DNA from: an uncultured Alphaproteobacteria bacterium
GTDB lineage: Bacteria > Pseudomonadota > Alphaproteobacteria > RF32 > CAG-239
Assembly: GCA_934254675.1 (NCBI GenBank)
Contig: CAKQLP010000001.1
Location: 1-64,000, forward strand
Direction: 5' to 3'
Length of the DNA stretch: 64,000 bases
A model generated the notes under the pieces. That model worked only from the letters and a program-made list of their open reading frames with translations. It was not told the DNA's origin and searched no databases. The translations under genes and the position numbers were made by a program. Position 1 is the first letter of the stretch; each line of letters begins with the position of its first letter. Of the stretch, positions 1 through 7,944 are shown piece after piece.

Positions 1-91
1 TCTAAACTGCCGTCTATTTAATAAGGCGCAAAAATCATGTTACCTTGCAGATAGGGACAAGTTTTAGGATAATTTTTACTAACTTTTTCAT

Positions 92-120
92 TTGCTTTTC
101 ATATCATTTGTTTTTATACT
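92..120 (+). promoter_or_regulatory. Sigma-70 type promoter of the hairpin-chain RNA
   Basis: TTGCTT (92-97) and TATACT (115-120) are separated by 17 bases, a near-ideal spacing. The predicted start at about 127 falls just before the first of a run of hairpins that ends in a terminator, so this promoter and the RNA support each other. Confidence 0.6.
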
Positions 121-126
121 AAAAAC

Positions 127-383
127 AGCGCTGTTAGCGCGGAGCTTTCAACGGCTCTTATCACATTCGGTGCTAGGATATAGCATCGTCAAATTATCGG
201 CTCTTCACTATTGCCGATGATTAAATATATCCCCGATACATCGCAATATGGTCGGGGAGCTTTTAGCGTATGTCCAAAAGCTATGTCTCTGTCTCTGAAA
301 AAATATAGCTTTAAAGGCTAAGAGAGTCATTTAATGTGATATGATTGTTGAACTCTCCGACCGCTTTTATAAAGCGGTTTTTG
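127..383 (+). ncRNA. Candidate structured RNA: chain of eight hairpins plus terminator
   Basis: This 412-base gene-free stretch is not empty. Consecutive hairpins can be read by eye: GCGCT/AGCGC (128-132/136-140), GAGC/GCTC (142-145/154-157), GGTGCTA/TAGCATC (169-175/181-187), ATCGGC/GCCGAT (196-201/213-218), CCCCGA/TCGGGG (231-236/252-257), AGCTTTT/AAAAGCT (258-264/276-282), TAGCT/GGCTA (306-310/316-320) and GAGAGT/ACTCTC (322-327/352-357). A terminator follows at 360-382. With the promoter at 92-120 this makes a self-contained transcription unit of about 255 nt. It could be a free-standing RNA or an attenuating leader of the prepilin gene, whose start codon lies 30 bases past the terminator. 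I do not recognise it as tmRNA, RNase P, SRP or 6S RNA. Confidence 0.5.
360..382 (+). terminator. Rho-independent terminator of the hairpin-chain RNA
   Basis: ACCGCTTT (360-367) pairs perfectly with AAAGCGGT (371-378) around a three-base loop and runs into a T tract to 382. It lies between the structured RNA and the prepilin gene, so read-through here would control that gene. Confidence 0.75.
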
Positions 384-412
384 TGTAATTATTGCTATAA
401 GGAGTTCATGGT

Positions 413-1033
413 ATGTCAAAAAATTTTCAAGCTGGCCGTAGTATGATTGAAATGCTTGGCGTGCTGGCGATTATCGGCGTGTTGAGTGTCGGCGGAATTT
501 CCGGTTACTCCAAAGCTTTGTTTATGTATAAAAGTAATCAACAAGCGGAACAATTAAGTTCTATCATAAACACAATGTTTATATATAAAGATAGTTTTTA
601 TGAAACAGAAACAAACCTTATACCTATGCTAAAAAGTTTAAGCGCTATTCCTGAAAGCATGTATGTTGAGGGGACAAATGAATATTTAAAAGATAGTTTT
701 GGTGTTAAGTACCGAGTTTTTACACAGACAAATTCAACCAACGAGATTGCTGTATCAATAAATAATAGCCGGAGAAGTCAAGATATTTGTAAAAATTTAT
801 ATAAAGTGGCAAAAAGTTTTCATAATGAGATATGGTTTATTCAAATAGGCCGTTTTTTAGATGGACCGATAGGAGGAAACTATACAAGTAAAGTTTTTGG
901 TGATGCGTATTGCAACGACAACCGTTTGTGTTTGAAAGATATAACGCCGGTAAAATTAGAAGATTTATGCCATGTGTGCATAGATGGCTATGTTTGTATG
1001 CTTTATTTTATGCTGTATCCTGTTAATAAATAA
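413..1033 (+). CDS. Type IV prepilin-like protein
   Basis: This is a 206-residue pilin-like protein. Its first eight residues end in Gly and are followed by RSMIE and a 20-residue hydrophobic helix, which is the class III (prepilin peptidase) signal with Glu at +5 of the mature protein. The predicted cut is after Gly8. The C-terminal half is polar and has several cysteines (CNDNRLC and LCHVCIDGYVC), which suggests disulfides in the exported head domain. The start at 413 is chosen because AAGGAG (399-404) lies 8 bases upstream; an ATG at 408 is out of frame. It stands alone, about 30 kb from the type IVb pilus operon, so it could be a minor pilin or belong to another pilus. Its immediate upstream neighbour is the terminated structured RNA. 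Confidence 0.8.
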   Translation: MSKNFQAGRSMIEMLGVLAIIGVLSVGGISGYSKALFMYKSNQQAEQLSSIINTMFIYKDSFYETETNLIPMLKSLSAIPESMYVEGTNEYLKDSFGVKYRVFTQTNSTNEIAVSINNSRRSQDICKNLYKVAKSFHNEIWFIQIGRFLDGPIGGNYTSKVFGDAYCNDNRLCLKDITPVKLEDLCHVCIDGYVCMLYFMLYPVNK

Positions 1034-1037
1034 AAAG

Positions 1038-1063
1038 CCTCGCTTTCTTTGACAAAAGCGAGG
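1038..1063. terminator. Hairpin after the prepilin gene
   Basis: CCTCGCTTT (1038-1046) pairs with AAAGCGAGG (1055-1063), a 9-bp stem five bases past the prepilin stop. The T-rich tail is on the minus-strand side (complement of 1031-1037), so on the plus strand it may act as a 3' stabilising hairpin rather than a strong terminator. Confidence 0.45.
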
Positions 1064-1355
1064 GGAGTTTGGGTGAAAAACACCGAAACTATATATAGAG
1101 ATTGGAAGTTCATTAAAAAGCTCAAACTGTGTTTCACAACAAAGTGAGAGCAAAAAAATAGAAACTTTTCATTCCGTTAAGAAAAGACATTTATTTTTTA
1201 TAAAAAAATGCACAAAATTATTCGTAAACATTATTTTCGTATCATTATTTTTATATTTTGTCAAGAATAAAATACATTCTGTCAAAAAATAATTTCATTG
1301 TTTTTATTTTATAATTTTGCTAGTATTAAAAGCATCTAGAATGCGGAGAATAAAA
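1064..1355. other. AT-rich intergenic region
   Basis: No credible gene was seen here. The stretch is very AT-rich and leads to the start codon at 1356. TTGTTT followed after 17 bases by TAGTAT just upstream of the gene is a weak promoter candidate. A TATAAT at 1310-1315 has no good partner box. Confidence 0.4.
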
Positions 1356-3452
1356 ATGACAAATTTTTTAGATGAGCAAGGTAATGTGGTAAATAAAGTG
1401 ACACGTGAGAACGTGGAAGCGTATTTAAACTGGATATCCAGTGATGAAAATCCTAAAACGGATGATTTGTACGCCGAAGCGGATGTTCCTTTAGCTCGGT
1501 TAATTCCGGAAAAAAATCTGTCGACACAGCAAAAGTCCGCTATTGCCAAAGTAGTACAGCAAAGTGTTTCTAAAAATGTAACACCGGAGCGTTGTGATGA
1601 ATTTATTGAGCTAGCAAAAACACAACGTGAAATCGTTGGTCAGGTGTGGAGATTTATGGGGAATGAAAGGGCTTATGGTAGTCGCAAAAGCGCATATGAA
1701 AGTGTGTTAGATGTCATTGAAACTCGTCCGGCGTCAGAAAATGTGGCTTTTGGATTAGCTGTATTGCAAGCAGGCGAACAATTATTCCATGTCGGGAAAG
1801 AAGATGATTTTAGCCATATTTCCAAAGAAAATAAAAAGTTTGCCGAAGAATTGTTGTCAATGCTACCTAGAGAGAACTCCTCATTCGCAAGACAAACAGC
1901 ACAAGAACAGCTTGCAAGGATATATGTTGGCCGAATGCTTGAAAAAGGCTCAATGTTAAATTTTGATACCCGAAACAGAGAAGTTCTGAATAAAATGCTT
2001 GTCAATTATATAGATTATAATAATTTTGAGAAACTTGATGTTAAATATGTGACTAAGGATATTTTTGCAAAAGTGAAAAATGGTTATTCAAAACCATTTA
2101 TGCAAGACACATCAAAAGCACAGACACAAGCTGAAAAAAATGTAAATATTTTACCTAAAAAATATGATCACTATAAAAAAGCGTTGATGTCTTTAGTTCA
2201 AAAACAAGATAAATATGATAGAAACAATTATGGTGAAGAAAAAGGCTTAAATCAACGATTTTTAGAATTAAGTAAAGAATTTGATCTCGATTTTGAAAAT
2301 ACGGCTATTATTCGCGATGTCTATTTTGAAACGGCGGCTCAAGATATAAAAGCGGGGCACCCGGAAAAATTAGGAGATAAAGTTCTGGGGTTGCTGTTTC
2401 GAGAATCTTCAGGTTATTATATAAAAATGTTGCCTAAAGAATTTTTAGAAAAGAAAGGCGCTCTTATACAAAAATATGCTCCTAAAAAAGTTTTGTCGAT
2501 GCTTTATGCCCAGAATATTTCAAATTTTCAGGGTACAAACATTAACAGTCTTGAATATATGCGAATTCCCTTAAAAGAAAAAGAAAGAATAATAGAAGAG
2601 GCTAATGCCCAAAATAAGGAAAATGAGCCAAAGAAAAAGCTTTTGGAAAGCCGTGCCGCAGAAATAGAACAAAGCGAAAAACAATTAAAGGCTTTATATG
2701 AGATTGCGCGACGAAAAGAAGCAGCGAGAACGGCAATGGAGCAAATTCAAATGGCCTATGCTAATATTAGACATTATTTTAAGGATAATGTGCCAAATCC
2801 AGAGGAAGATATGCTGAGCGAAGATGCTGTTGAAAAAGTTATGGCGGATAGACTGCGAGGAAAAAAATCTTTTGTGGATCAACCAGAAGAGCGTTCTCTA
2901 CCTTTGTTGTTTGGTCGAGCCGAAGAAAAAAAACGGCGGGAGAATTTATCTGAAGCCATTAATCAGTTTAATAAAATTATGGCAGAACAATTGCCAAAAA
3001 TTAGTGATGTTTACGCCGGAAAAATACTGGAACAAAGTTCTTACCTTCAAATGCAAGTTTCAGCTAAAACGGCGCAGCAATCGGCTGAGAAAGCTCAAAA
3101 AGCATATTGTGATATGCAGATAGGATGGGAGGCTGAAAATCGTGAATTGCGTCAGTTACAAGAAAATGAAAAAGCGGTTTCTATGGCTCGTGATCGCATA
3201 AAAGACAAAACGGAACATAACAAGTTGGCTGCCAAAGAAATGGTTGGAATTGTTGAAAAATCAGAATTACAAGCAGTTCCGGAAACGGCAGAAAAAAAAG
3301 AAAAAGCAAGATTGCGCTCAAACAATAAAAAAGTTGTGGATGCGTTAGAGCAAAAGGAAAATGCCCTGAAAGGGTTGAACGATAAGCAAAAGATTGAAAA
3401 GTATTCTCAAATGCAAAGAGATGCTTTGATGAAACAAGAGCACAATCGTTAA
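1356..3452 (+). CDS. Large soluble helical protein of unknown function
   Basis: This 698-residue protein has no signal peptide or membrane segment. The start at ATG 1356 is supported by GGAG (1344-1347) 8 bases upstream; earlier in-frame TTG 1317 and ATG 1341 lack this. The N-terminal third is mixed. From about residue 420 onward it is highly charged and Lys/Glu/Gln-rich, with long coiled-coil predictions by eye, and it ends in a basic tail. I recognise no domain. It is monocistronic and closed by a strong terminator. A cytosolic structural protein or a secreted effector of the type IV system in this window are both possible, but neither is shown by the sequence. Confidence 0.8.
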   Translation: MTNFLDEQGNVVNKVTRENVEAYLNWISSDENPKTDDLYAEADVPLARLIPEKNLSTQQKSAIAKVVQQSVSKNVTPERCDEFIELAKTQREIVGQVWRFMGNERAYGSRKSAYESVLDVIETRPASENVAFGLAVLQAGEQLFHVGKEDDFSHISKENKKFAEELLSMLPRENSSFARQTAQEQLARIYVGRMLEKGSMLNFDTRNREVLNKMLVNYIDYNNFEKLDVKYVTKDIFAKVKNGYSKPFMQDTSKAQTQAEKNVNILPKKYDHYKKALMSLVQKQDKYDRNNYGEEKGLNQRFLELSKEFDLDFENTAIIRDVYFETAAQDIKAGHPEKLGDKVLGLLFRESSGYYIKMLPKEFLEKKGALIQKYAPKKVLSMLYAQNISNFQGTNINSLEYMRIPLKEKERIIEEANAQNKENEPKKKLLESRAAEIEQSEKQLKALYEIARRKEAARTAMEQIQMAYANIRHYFKDNVPNPEEDMLSEDAVEKVMADRLRGKKSFVDQPEERSLPLLFGRAEEKKRRENLSEAINQFNKIMAEQLPKISDVYAGKILEQSSYLQMQVSAKTAQQSAEKAQKAYCDMQIGWEAENRELRQLQENEKAVSMARDRIKDKTEHNKLAAKEMVGIVEKSELQAVPETAEKKEKARLRSNNKKVVDALEQKENALKGLNDKQKIEKYSQMQRDALMKQEHNR

Positions 3453-3458
3453 ACTAGC

Positions 3459-3492
3459 AAAAAATCCAACGGAAATGTTGGATTTTTTCTTT
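3459..3492 (+). terminator. Rho-independent terminator
   Basis: AAAAAATCCAAC (3459-3470) pairs with GTTGGATTTTTT (3477-3488) around a six-base loop and continues into more Ts. It ends the transcript of the large helical protein and insulates rplQ. Confidence 0.85.
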
Positions 3493-3504
3493 TATAAAAT
3501 TTTC

Positions 3505-3535
3505 TTGCATTTTAAGTGTGGTTATGTTATATAAT
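3505..3535 (+). promoter_or_regulatory. Promoter of rplQ
   Basis: TTGCAT (3505-3510) is followed by an AT-rich TATATAAT stretch. TATATA at 3528-3533 gives a 17-base spacer and TATAAT at 3530-3535 gives 19. The upstream terminator means rplQ needs its own promoter here. Confidence 0.55.
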
Positions 3536-3647
3536 TGCCCGAAAAGAGATGATTTTTATATATGGATATTTATTATTTCCGTAGTAAGAGTCTTGTATTA
3601 ATCCGCTTTGCCCATCAAAGCACAGAAAAAATGAAAGGAATTACATC

Positions 3648-4103
3648 ATGAGACATGGTGATGGACACAGAAAATTTAGTATGCCGAAAAGTCAAAGAAG
3701 AGCTTTGTTCTCTAATTTAACAGGCGCATTGTTAGAACATGAGCAAATCACAATTACTTTAACACGAGCTAAAGAATTAAGAACGTTTGCCGATAACATG
3801 ATTACTTTTGCGAAAAAAGGTGATTTAAATAGCCGTCGTATTGCTGCTGGTTTTTTGCGTAATAATGAGGTAGTTTCTAAACTGTTTTCTACATTGGCTG
3901 AACGTTATAAAGAACGCAATGGTGGTTACACTCGCGTGCTGAAAGCTGGTTTCCGCTATGGTGACTGCGCTCCAATGGCAATCATTGAATTGGTTGACCG
4001 CGATGTTAATGCTAAAGGTGCTAAAGACTTGGCCCGCGTTGCCGCTGAGAAAGCTGCCGCTGCTGAAGCAGAAAAGGCTGAAAATACAACGGTTGCTGAA
4101 TAA
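3648..4103 (+). CDS. rplQ: 50S ribosomal protein L17
   Basis: This 151-residue protein is L17 of the large ribosomal subunit. It shows the family N-terminus MRHGDGHRKF, the LTRAKELR segment and the GGYTRVLKAGFRYGDCAPMA block. An Ala/Glu-rich tail of about 25 residues follows the usual end. An AAAGGA site lies 8 bases before the ATG. In most bacteria rplQ directly follows rpoA at the end of the alpha operon. Here it has its own promoter and follows an unrelated terminated gene, so the pair has been split. A 29-codon reading frame (3562-3651) in the leader ends in an ATGA overlap with the rplQ start and might couple translation. Confidence 0.97.
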   Translation: MRHGDGHRKFSMPKSQRRALFSNLTGALLEHEQITITLTRAKELRTFADNMITFAKKGDLNSRRIAAGFLRNNEVVSKLFSTLAERYKERNGGYTRVLKAGFRYGDCAPMAIIELVDRDVNAKGAKDLARVAAEKAAAAEAEKAENTTVAE

Positions 4104-4125
4104 AAAACAGTATGTTGAAAATTAG

Positions 4126-4155
4126 AAAGTGAGACTATTTTGTCTCACTTTTTTT
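4126..4155. terminator. Bidirectional terminator between rplQ and the sensor kinase
   Basis: AAAGTGAGAC (4126-4135) pairs with GTCTCACTTT (4142-4151) and is followed by more Ts. The A-rich start gives a U tract on the other strand too, so it can end both convergent transcripts. It overlaps the kinase stop codon. Confidence 0.8.
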
Positions 4156-5820
4156 GCTAATAGAATTTGTTTTAGTCGGAATTTGAATTGTAAATTCAGT
4201 TCCTTTCCCTATTTTGCTTTTAACTTTGATTTTTCCATGGAGTTTTTCAACTAAGTTGCTGACAATGGCTAATCCCAAACCGGAACTTTTGGCGTTGTTA
4301 TTAGCCGAATAAAATGGTTCAAATATATGTTTTATTTTATTGGCATCTATACCGATTCCCGTATCGCGAATATTAAGATGAATAAAATTGTTTTTACGAT
4401 GAGTTGAAATAGATAATTCTCCGCCGTTAGGCATTGCCTTAATCGCATTTTGTGTTAAGTTTAGAATAATCATCTTGAAATCAGCTTCATTTCCCATAAA
4501 ATTTAAATGGCGTTCAAATTGTGTGTTTATAGAAACGCCATGGCGTTTTGCGTCATAATCAATCATGAGTAGCATATCTTTAATGGATGTTTCAATATCA
4601 ATATCTGTATTGTCATTATCAGAATATTGAGCCAATCTCAATAAACGTTCAGGTGTTTTTATGGTTTCAACAAGTTGATTATAAGCCATTTTTAAATATT
4701 TTTTCTGGTCGTTGTCATCAGGTATGTTTGCATAATAACTTGTTAAAATTCCTTCAAAAATCATTCGTATGGCACCGAGATTATTTTTCATTTCATGAGC
4801 AATAGATGTTGATAAGAAGGCTAGAGACGAAACTTTTTGTTGGTGTGAAAAACGAACATCATTGCTTAAATCATGGAACGCTTCAACAACGTATATGTTG
4901 TTTTCCCCCTGTCCCCAACGCAAATGTGTTGCATTTAGATATAACGGGATTTTACCAACTTCATGGATGGTGTGAAAATGTTCAGGCATATTTTCTTTGT
5001 TTTGCAATAGTTCTTTTATCGGACAGGTATATTGGCGTTGAAGACATCCTTCGCAAGAAAAACCATAAGCTCGATAACATTTTTGACCAACGGATGATTT
5101 TTTTAAATTTAATATGTTGTGAAAAGCTTTATTTGCCATGATGACATTATATTCTTTGTCGATAACTCTGATACCGTCAGGTATAGCATCAATCAGTTTT
5201 TGCAGAAACGTTTCTCGATTCTTTATTTCTTCAATACTGTACTCTGTGTTATCCAGCATTTTATTAAAAGTTGAATATAGAATGTCAAATTCATCTTGAA
5301 AGCGTCCTTTTTTTGTGCTTATACGATTAGAAAAAATACCAAGAGATACTTGTCTGCTAATTTCAATAAGCTTTTCAATTGGCCGAATAACCCAAAAATC
5401 AAGCATAAATATCAAAAGAAAAATAAAGAGAATAACAATAAATAAGCTAAAGGTCAAAATTTGGGCGCCAATTTTAAGTGCTTCTTTATTGTTGTTATAA
5501 TTTTTTTGGAGTTCCGCATTTAATTTTTGTTCCCGAGACAATTCTTTTGTGGTTAAGTCAATCCCTTTGGAGATATTTTGAACATTGTCTTGTTTGGAAA
5601 TGTTTGGATTTTGCGCATAAATTTCTGCTATTCGTTTTTGTAACGCAATATTATCATAAAGCAAATCCACCACATATTGGTTTCGCATATAAATAGAATT
5701 TTGTCTGTCTTGTAAATTGCGCGCATAAAAATTAATAAATATTATAAAAAAAAGTCCAATTAGAACAAACAGAAAAACAAGAATACTGCATAGGATTTTT
5801 TTATTTAAGCTAATAAACAT
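4135..5820 (-). CDS. Membrane sensor histidine kinase with Cys-rich PAS domain
   Basis: This 561-residue transmitter kinase has TM helix 1 (about 10-32), an extracytoplasmic loop, TM helix 2 (about 118-140), HAMP, and a PAS domain (about 205-290). These are followed by a dimerisation/phosphoacceptor helix with His in IAHEMKNNLG (near residue 342) and a HATPase domain. The latter shows the N box NLTQNAIKAM and the G boxes RDTGIGID and SGLGLAIV. The PAS domain carries CX7CX2CX6C, a cysteine spacing suggestive of metal or Fe-S binding or redox sensing (inference). No response regulator gene is adjacent. It is the last gene of the murJ operon, 3 bases after gloB, with GAGGTAG as ribosome site. 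Confidence 0.9.
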   Translation of the reverse strand: MFISLNKKILCSILVFLFVLIGLFFIIFINFYARNLQDRQNSIYMRNQYVVDLLYDNIALQKRIAEIYAQNPNISKQDNVQNISKGIDLTTKELSREQKLNAELQKNYNNNKEALKIGAQILTFSLFIVILFIFLLIFMLDFWVIRPIEKLIEISRQVSLGIFSNRISTKKGRFQDEFDILYSTFNKMLDNTEYSIEEIKNRETFLQKLIDAIPDGIRVIDKEYNVIMANKAFHNILNLKKSSVGQKCYRAYGFSCEGCLQRQYTCPIKELLQNKENMPEHFHTIHEVGKIPLYLNATHLRWGQGENNIYVVEAFHDLSNDVRFSHQQKVSSLAFLSTSIAHEMKNNLGAIRMIFEGILTSYYANIPDDNDQKKYLKMAYNQLVETIKTPERLLRLAQYSDNDNTDIDIETSIKDMLLMIDYDAKRHGVSINTQFERHLNFMGNEADFKMIILNLTQNAIKAMPNGGELSISTHRKNNFIHLNIRDTGIGIDANKIKHIFEPFYSANNNAKSSGLGLAIVSNLVEKLHGKIKVKSKIGKGTEFTIQIPTKTNSISKKSETK

Positions 5821-5823
5821 AGA

Positions 5824-6528
5824 CTACCTCATAGAGTTAACAAAATCTGTTTCGGATTGAATCTGTAAATAGGGATTACAGCGTTTTTCCAATGCCAGTG
5901 TGTTTCCAACCGGAGGTTGAGTGGTTTGCAAAAACTCCAGATATTGCTGAAATGCCGGTTTATCTATTTGAGATGTTAAATAACCTAGAGAGGCGTGTGT
6001 ATATTCATGCCCTGGATAAAAACGGGTGTCATCAGGAAGCTGTTTTAGTTTTTGAAGGCTCTGCCACATTTGTTGCGGCGTTCCTTCAAAAATACCGCCG
6101 ATTGTAAGGTTAAACAACAAATCTCCGGTAAAAACGGCTTTATCATCAGGCAAATACCATATCATGTGCCCCGTGGTATGGCCGGCGGTAAGAATAGCTT
6201 GAATTTTTGTATTGCCCAAATAAAAAGTATCATTGTCAAATAACGGCAAGTCTATTCCTTTAATTTTATTTTTTTCGATATCCGAGCCGATAATTTTTAG
6301 GTTATAAAGTTTTTTCAAAGCGAGATTGGCATTTGTGTGATCTTCATGGTGATGAGTTGATAAGACATATTGAGGAACAATATTTTGATTGGAACAAAAG
6401 TTGACAAGAGTTTTTTCTTCCGCCGCATCTACAATGGCGCAAATATTAGTGTCTAAATCCGTGATAATATATGCGTAATTGTCCATAGAACCAATATTAC
6501 AAGGTATAGTGTTTATTTTTATACTCAT
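5824..6528 (-). CDS. gloB: Hydroxyacylglutathione hydrolase-type metallo-hydrolase (glyoxalase II)
   Basis: This 234-residue metallo-beta-lactamase-fold hydrolase should cleave S-lactoylglutathione to lactate and glutathione in the cytosol (known family role). The dinuclear metal signature THHHEDH is at residues 58-64. Further ligands are in GHTTGH, the GDLLFN Asp and the YPGHEYT His. The C-terminal NP-Y-Q segment resembles the family's substrate-binding end, and the length is slightly short of the usual 250. Its ATG overlaps the upstream stop codon (ATGA), so it is translationally coupled to the Bax-like gene. Confidence 0.9.
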   Translation of the reverse strand: MSIKINTIPCNIGSMDNYAYIITDLDTNICAIVDAAEEKTLVNFCSNQNIVPQYVLSTHHHEDHTNANLALKKLYNLKIIGSDIEKNKIKGIDLPLFDNDTFYLGNTKIQAILTAGHTTGHMIWYLPDDKAVFTGDLLFNLTIGGIFEGTPQQMWQSLQKLKQLPDDTRFYPGHEYTHASLGYLTSQIDKPAFQQYLEFLQTTQPPVGNTLALEKRCNPYLQIQSETDFVNSMR

Positions 6529-7415
6529 TTAATATCCTCCAGCTGCGGGTTATAGTCAGTGTTTTGAAGTTTATAATATGAAAACGTGTAATCAATAAGT
6601 CCGGAAATATTTTTTAAATTACTGTCAAGCATCATTGTTGCCGCAATTTGAGGCCCGTAAAGCGGCCGGCCTATTTTTCGGGCAATTTTTCGAGAATCTC
6701 TCAAATAGGCATAATTTATGCTGGAGTTGATTTTTAGAATTTGATCGGCAATACTTTCTTCAAGTGTGCCGTATATTTTATAATGATAGTCCGCATTGCT
6801 GTCGTCAAGAGGTTGAAGCCCCTGATTGTCGTACCAAATCTCTTTTAAATACAGGGAATTTGCTTCTAATGCCAAACGAGAGTTTCCCCAATTGCTGTAA
6901 ATTCCGGCAGAAGCAGTGAGGATTGAGGGTGGTATGGTATCAACTTTATTCAAAAGTTGTTTCAGAAGAACAATTTTTCGTTTATCATCTTTTAATCTTG
7001 TAAAAGCATCATATTTTTGGGCTAATGCGTCTAAGTTTTTTTCTTCTTCAGTGGAAAGGTTTTGCTGATTTTGTAATTTGTTAAGCATTTTTTCAATCTG
7101 TGCTCGTTCAACTAAAATGCTTTCATTAACTTTTAAAATCAGAGGAATTAAGATTTTGATAAAAATGCGGTGTTTGTCATCGCTTTCCGGCACATCTTTC
7201 CAATCAGTCGGCAACCGCAAAAAATAAATGCGCGGAAATTGGGAATTTAATGCGGAATATTGAGTATAATGGTACTGATTAAATAGTTTTATCGTTTCAT
7301 CAATCGTTGCGGATTTTACAAAAAGCGCTCCATCTTTTTTCTCTGAGATGAGTCTAGCGTGAGACAGAGTCGAAAAGAGACATAATCCTAATATAAAACA
7401 TAAACGATAAAACAT
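6525..7415 (-). CDS. Exported Bax-like glucosaminidase-domain protein, probably without the catalytic Glu
   Basis: This 296-residue protein has a signal peptide (1-20, ending SHA) and a C-terminal region (about 150-285) resembling the Bax/FlgJ-type peptidoglycan glucosaminidase fold. It has the IPPSILTAS lead-in, NWGNSRLALEANSLYL, and a late helix with the YAYLRDSRK pattern. Active relatives read roughly ALESGWGTSR; here the equivalent is AGIYSNWGNSR, with Tyr where the catalytic Glu sits. The protein may bind glycan or regulate rather than cut, or a shifted acidic residue may serve (inference). It is tightly packed between nfu-like and gloB, downstream of the lipid II flippase gene, which fits a cell-wall role. 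Confidence 0.7.
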   Translation of the reverse strand: MFYRLCFILGLCLFSTLSHARLISEKKDGALFVKSATIDETIKLFNQYHYTQYSALNSQFPRIYFLRLPTDWKDVPESDDKHRIFIKILIPLILKVNESILVERAQIEKMLNKLQNQQNLSTEEEKNLDALAQKYDAFTRLKDDKRKIVLLKQLLNKVDTIPPSILTASAGIYSNWGNSRLALEANSLYLKEIWYDNQGLQPLDDSNADYHYKIYGTLEESIADQILKINSSINYAYLRDSRKIARKIGRPLYGPQIAATMMLDSNLKNISGLIDYTFSYYKLQNTDYNPQLEDIK

Positions 7416-7416
7416 A

Positions 7417-7944
7417 TTATTCCTTGATTTGGATGGTTTTTAATTTAGGTATGTAACGTTTTAAGCAGTTTGATATAACATTGTTTAACGTGTTCTGAGC
7501 GTACGGACAGCCGGCGCAATGTCCGGTAAATTGTATTGTGAGAATGTCATTTTGATAGGCTAAGATTTTTATATCTCCGTTATCTCGGTTTAAGGTTGGT
7601 CGAATGAAAGAATCCGCCAAGGCTTCAATCAAAGTAATGTTGTTTAGATTTTGTTGAAAGGCAAGAGGAAAATTGTTTTCGTTAAAGTAGTCATCAATTT
7701 CAGCTAAAATCAAAGCGATTATATCTTCTTTAGCATTTATGTCTTCATATAAAATTGCCAGAAGTTCATCAGTGATAAGGCATCTTTTTATTCCGTTGAT
7801 AGCCATAATGTTTTGAGCCAAAAGCGGAATGCCGTTTTCTGTCGAGGAGGTAAACAGTAAAGCTGAATTCTGTACGGCAATTGGCTTGGACGGATAAAAA
7901 TTAATAATTAGTTTTGGGGTTAAATCTTCAATTTTTATATGCAT
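7417..7944 (-). CDS. NifU-domain Fe-S cluster carrier (Nfu type)
   Basis: This 175-residue protein has an N-terminal Nfu-type domain (about 1-90) and a C-terminal NifU-like domain (about 100-175). The conserved CAGC pair at residues 143 and 146 binds a bridging Fe-S cluster between two subunits. By family knowledge it delivers clusters to client enzymes in the cytosol, as mitochondrial Nfu1 does. Its ATG overlaps the DUF2333 gene end by 17 bases and its stop is 1 base from the next start. The N-terminal domain lacks the usual TPNP motif, so that half is diverged. Confidence 0.82.
   Translation of the reverse strand: MHIKIEDLTPKLIINFYPSKPIAVQNSALLFTSSTENGIPLLAQNIMAINGIKRCLITDELLAILYEDINAKEDIIALILAEIDDYFNENNFPLAFQQNLNNITLIEALADSFIRPTLNRDNGDIKILAYQNDILTIQFTGHCAGCPYAQNTLNNVISNCLKRYIPKLKTIQIKE

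Noticed and set aside
2..67. Open frame from the window edge to a TAG at 65-67, possible tail of an upstream gene
   Set aside because: Only 21 codons are visible and a second frame also stays open to base 19, so which one codes cannot be decided.
128..378. Hairpin chain considered as integron attC sites
   Set aside because: The hairpins are short, dissimilar and closely spaced, no integrase or gene cassettes are present, and a promoter and terminator frame the set.
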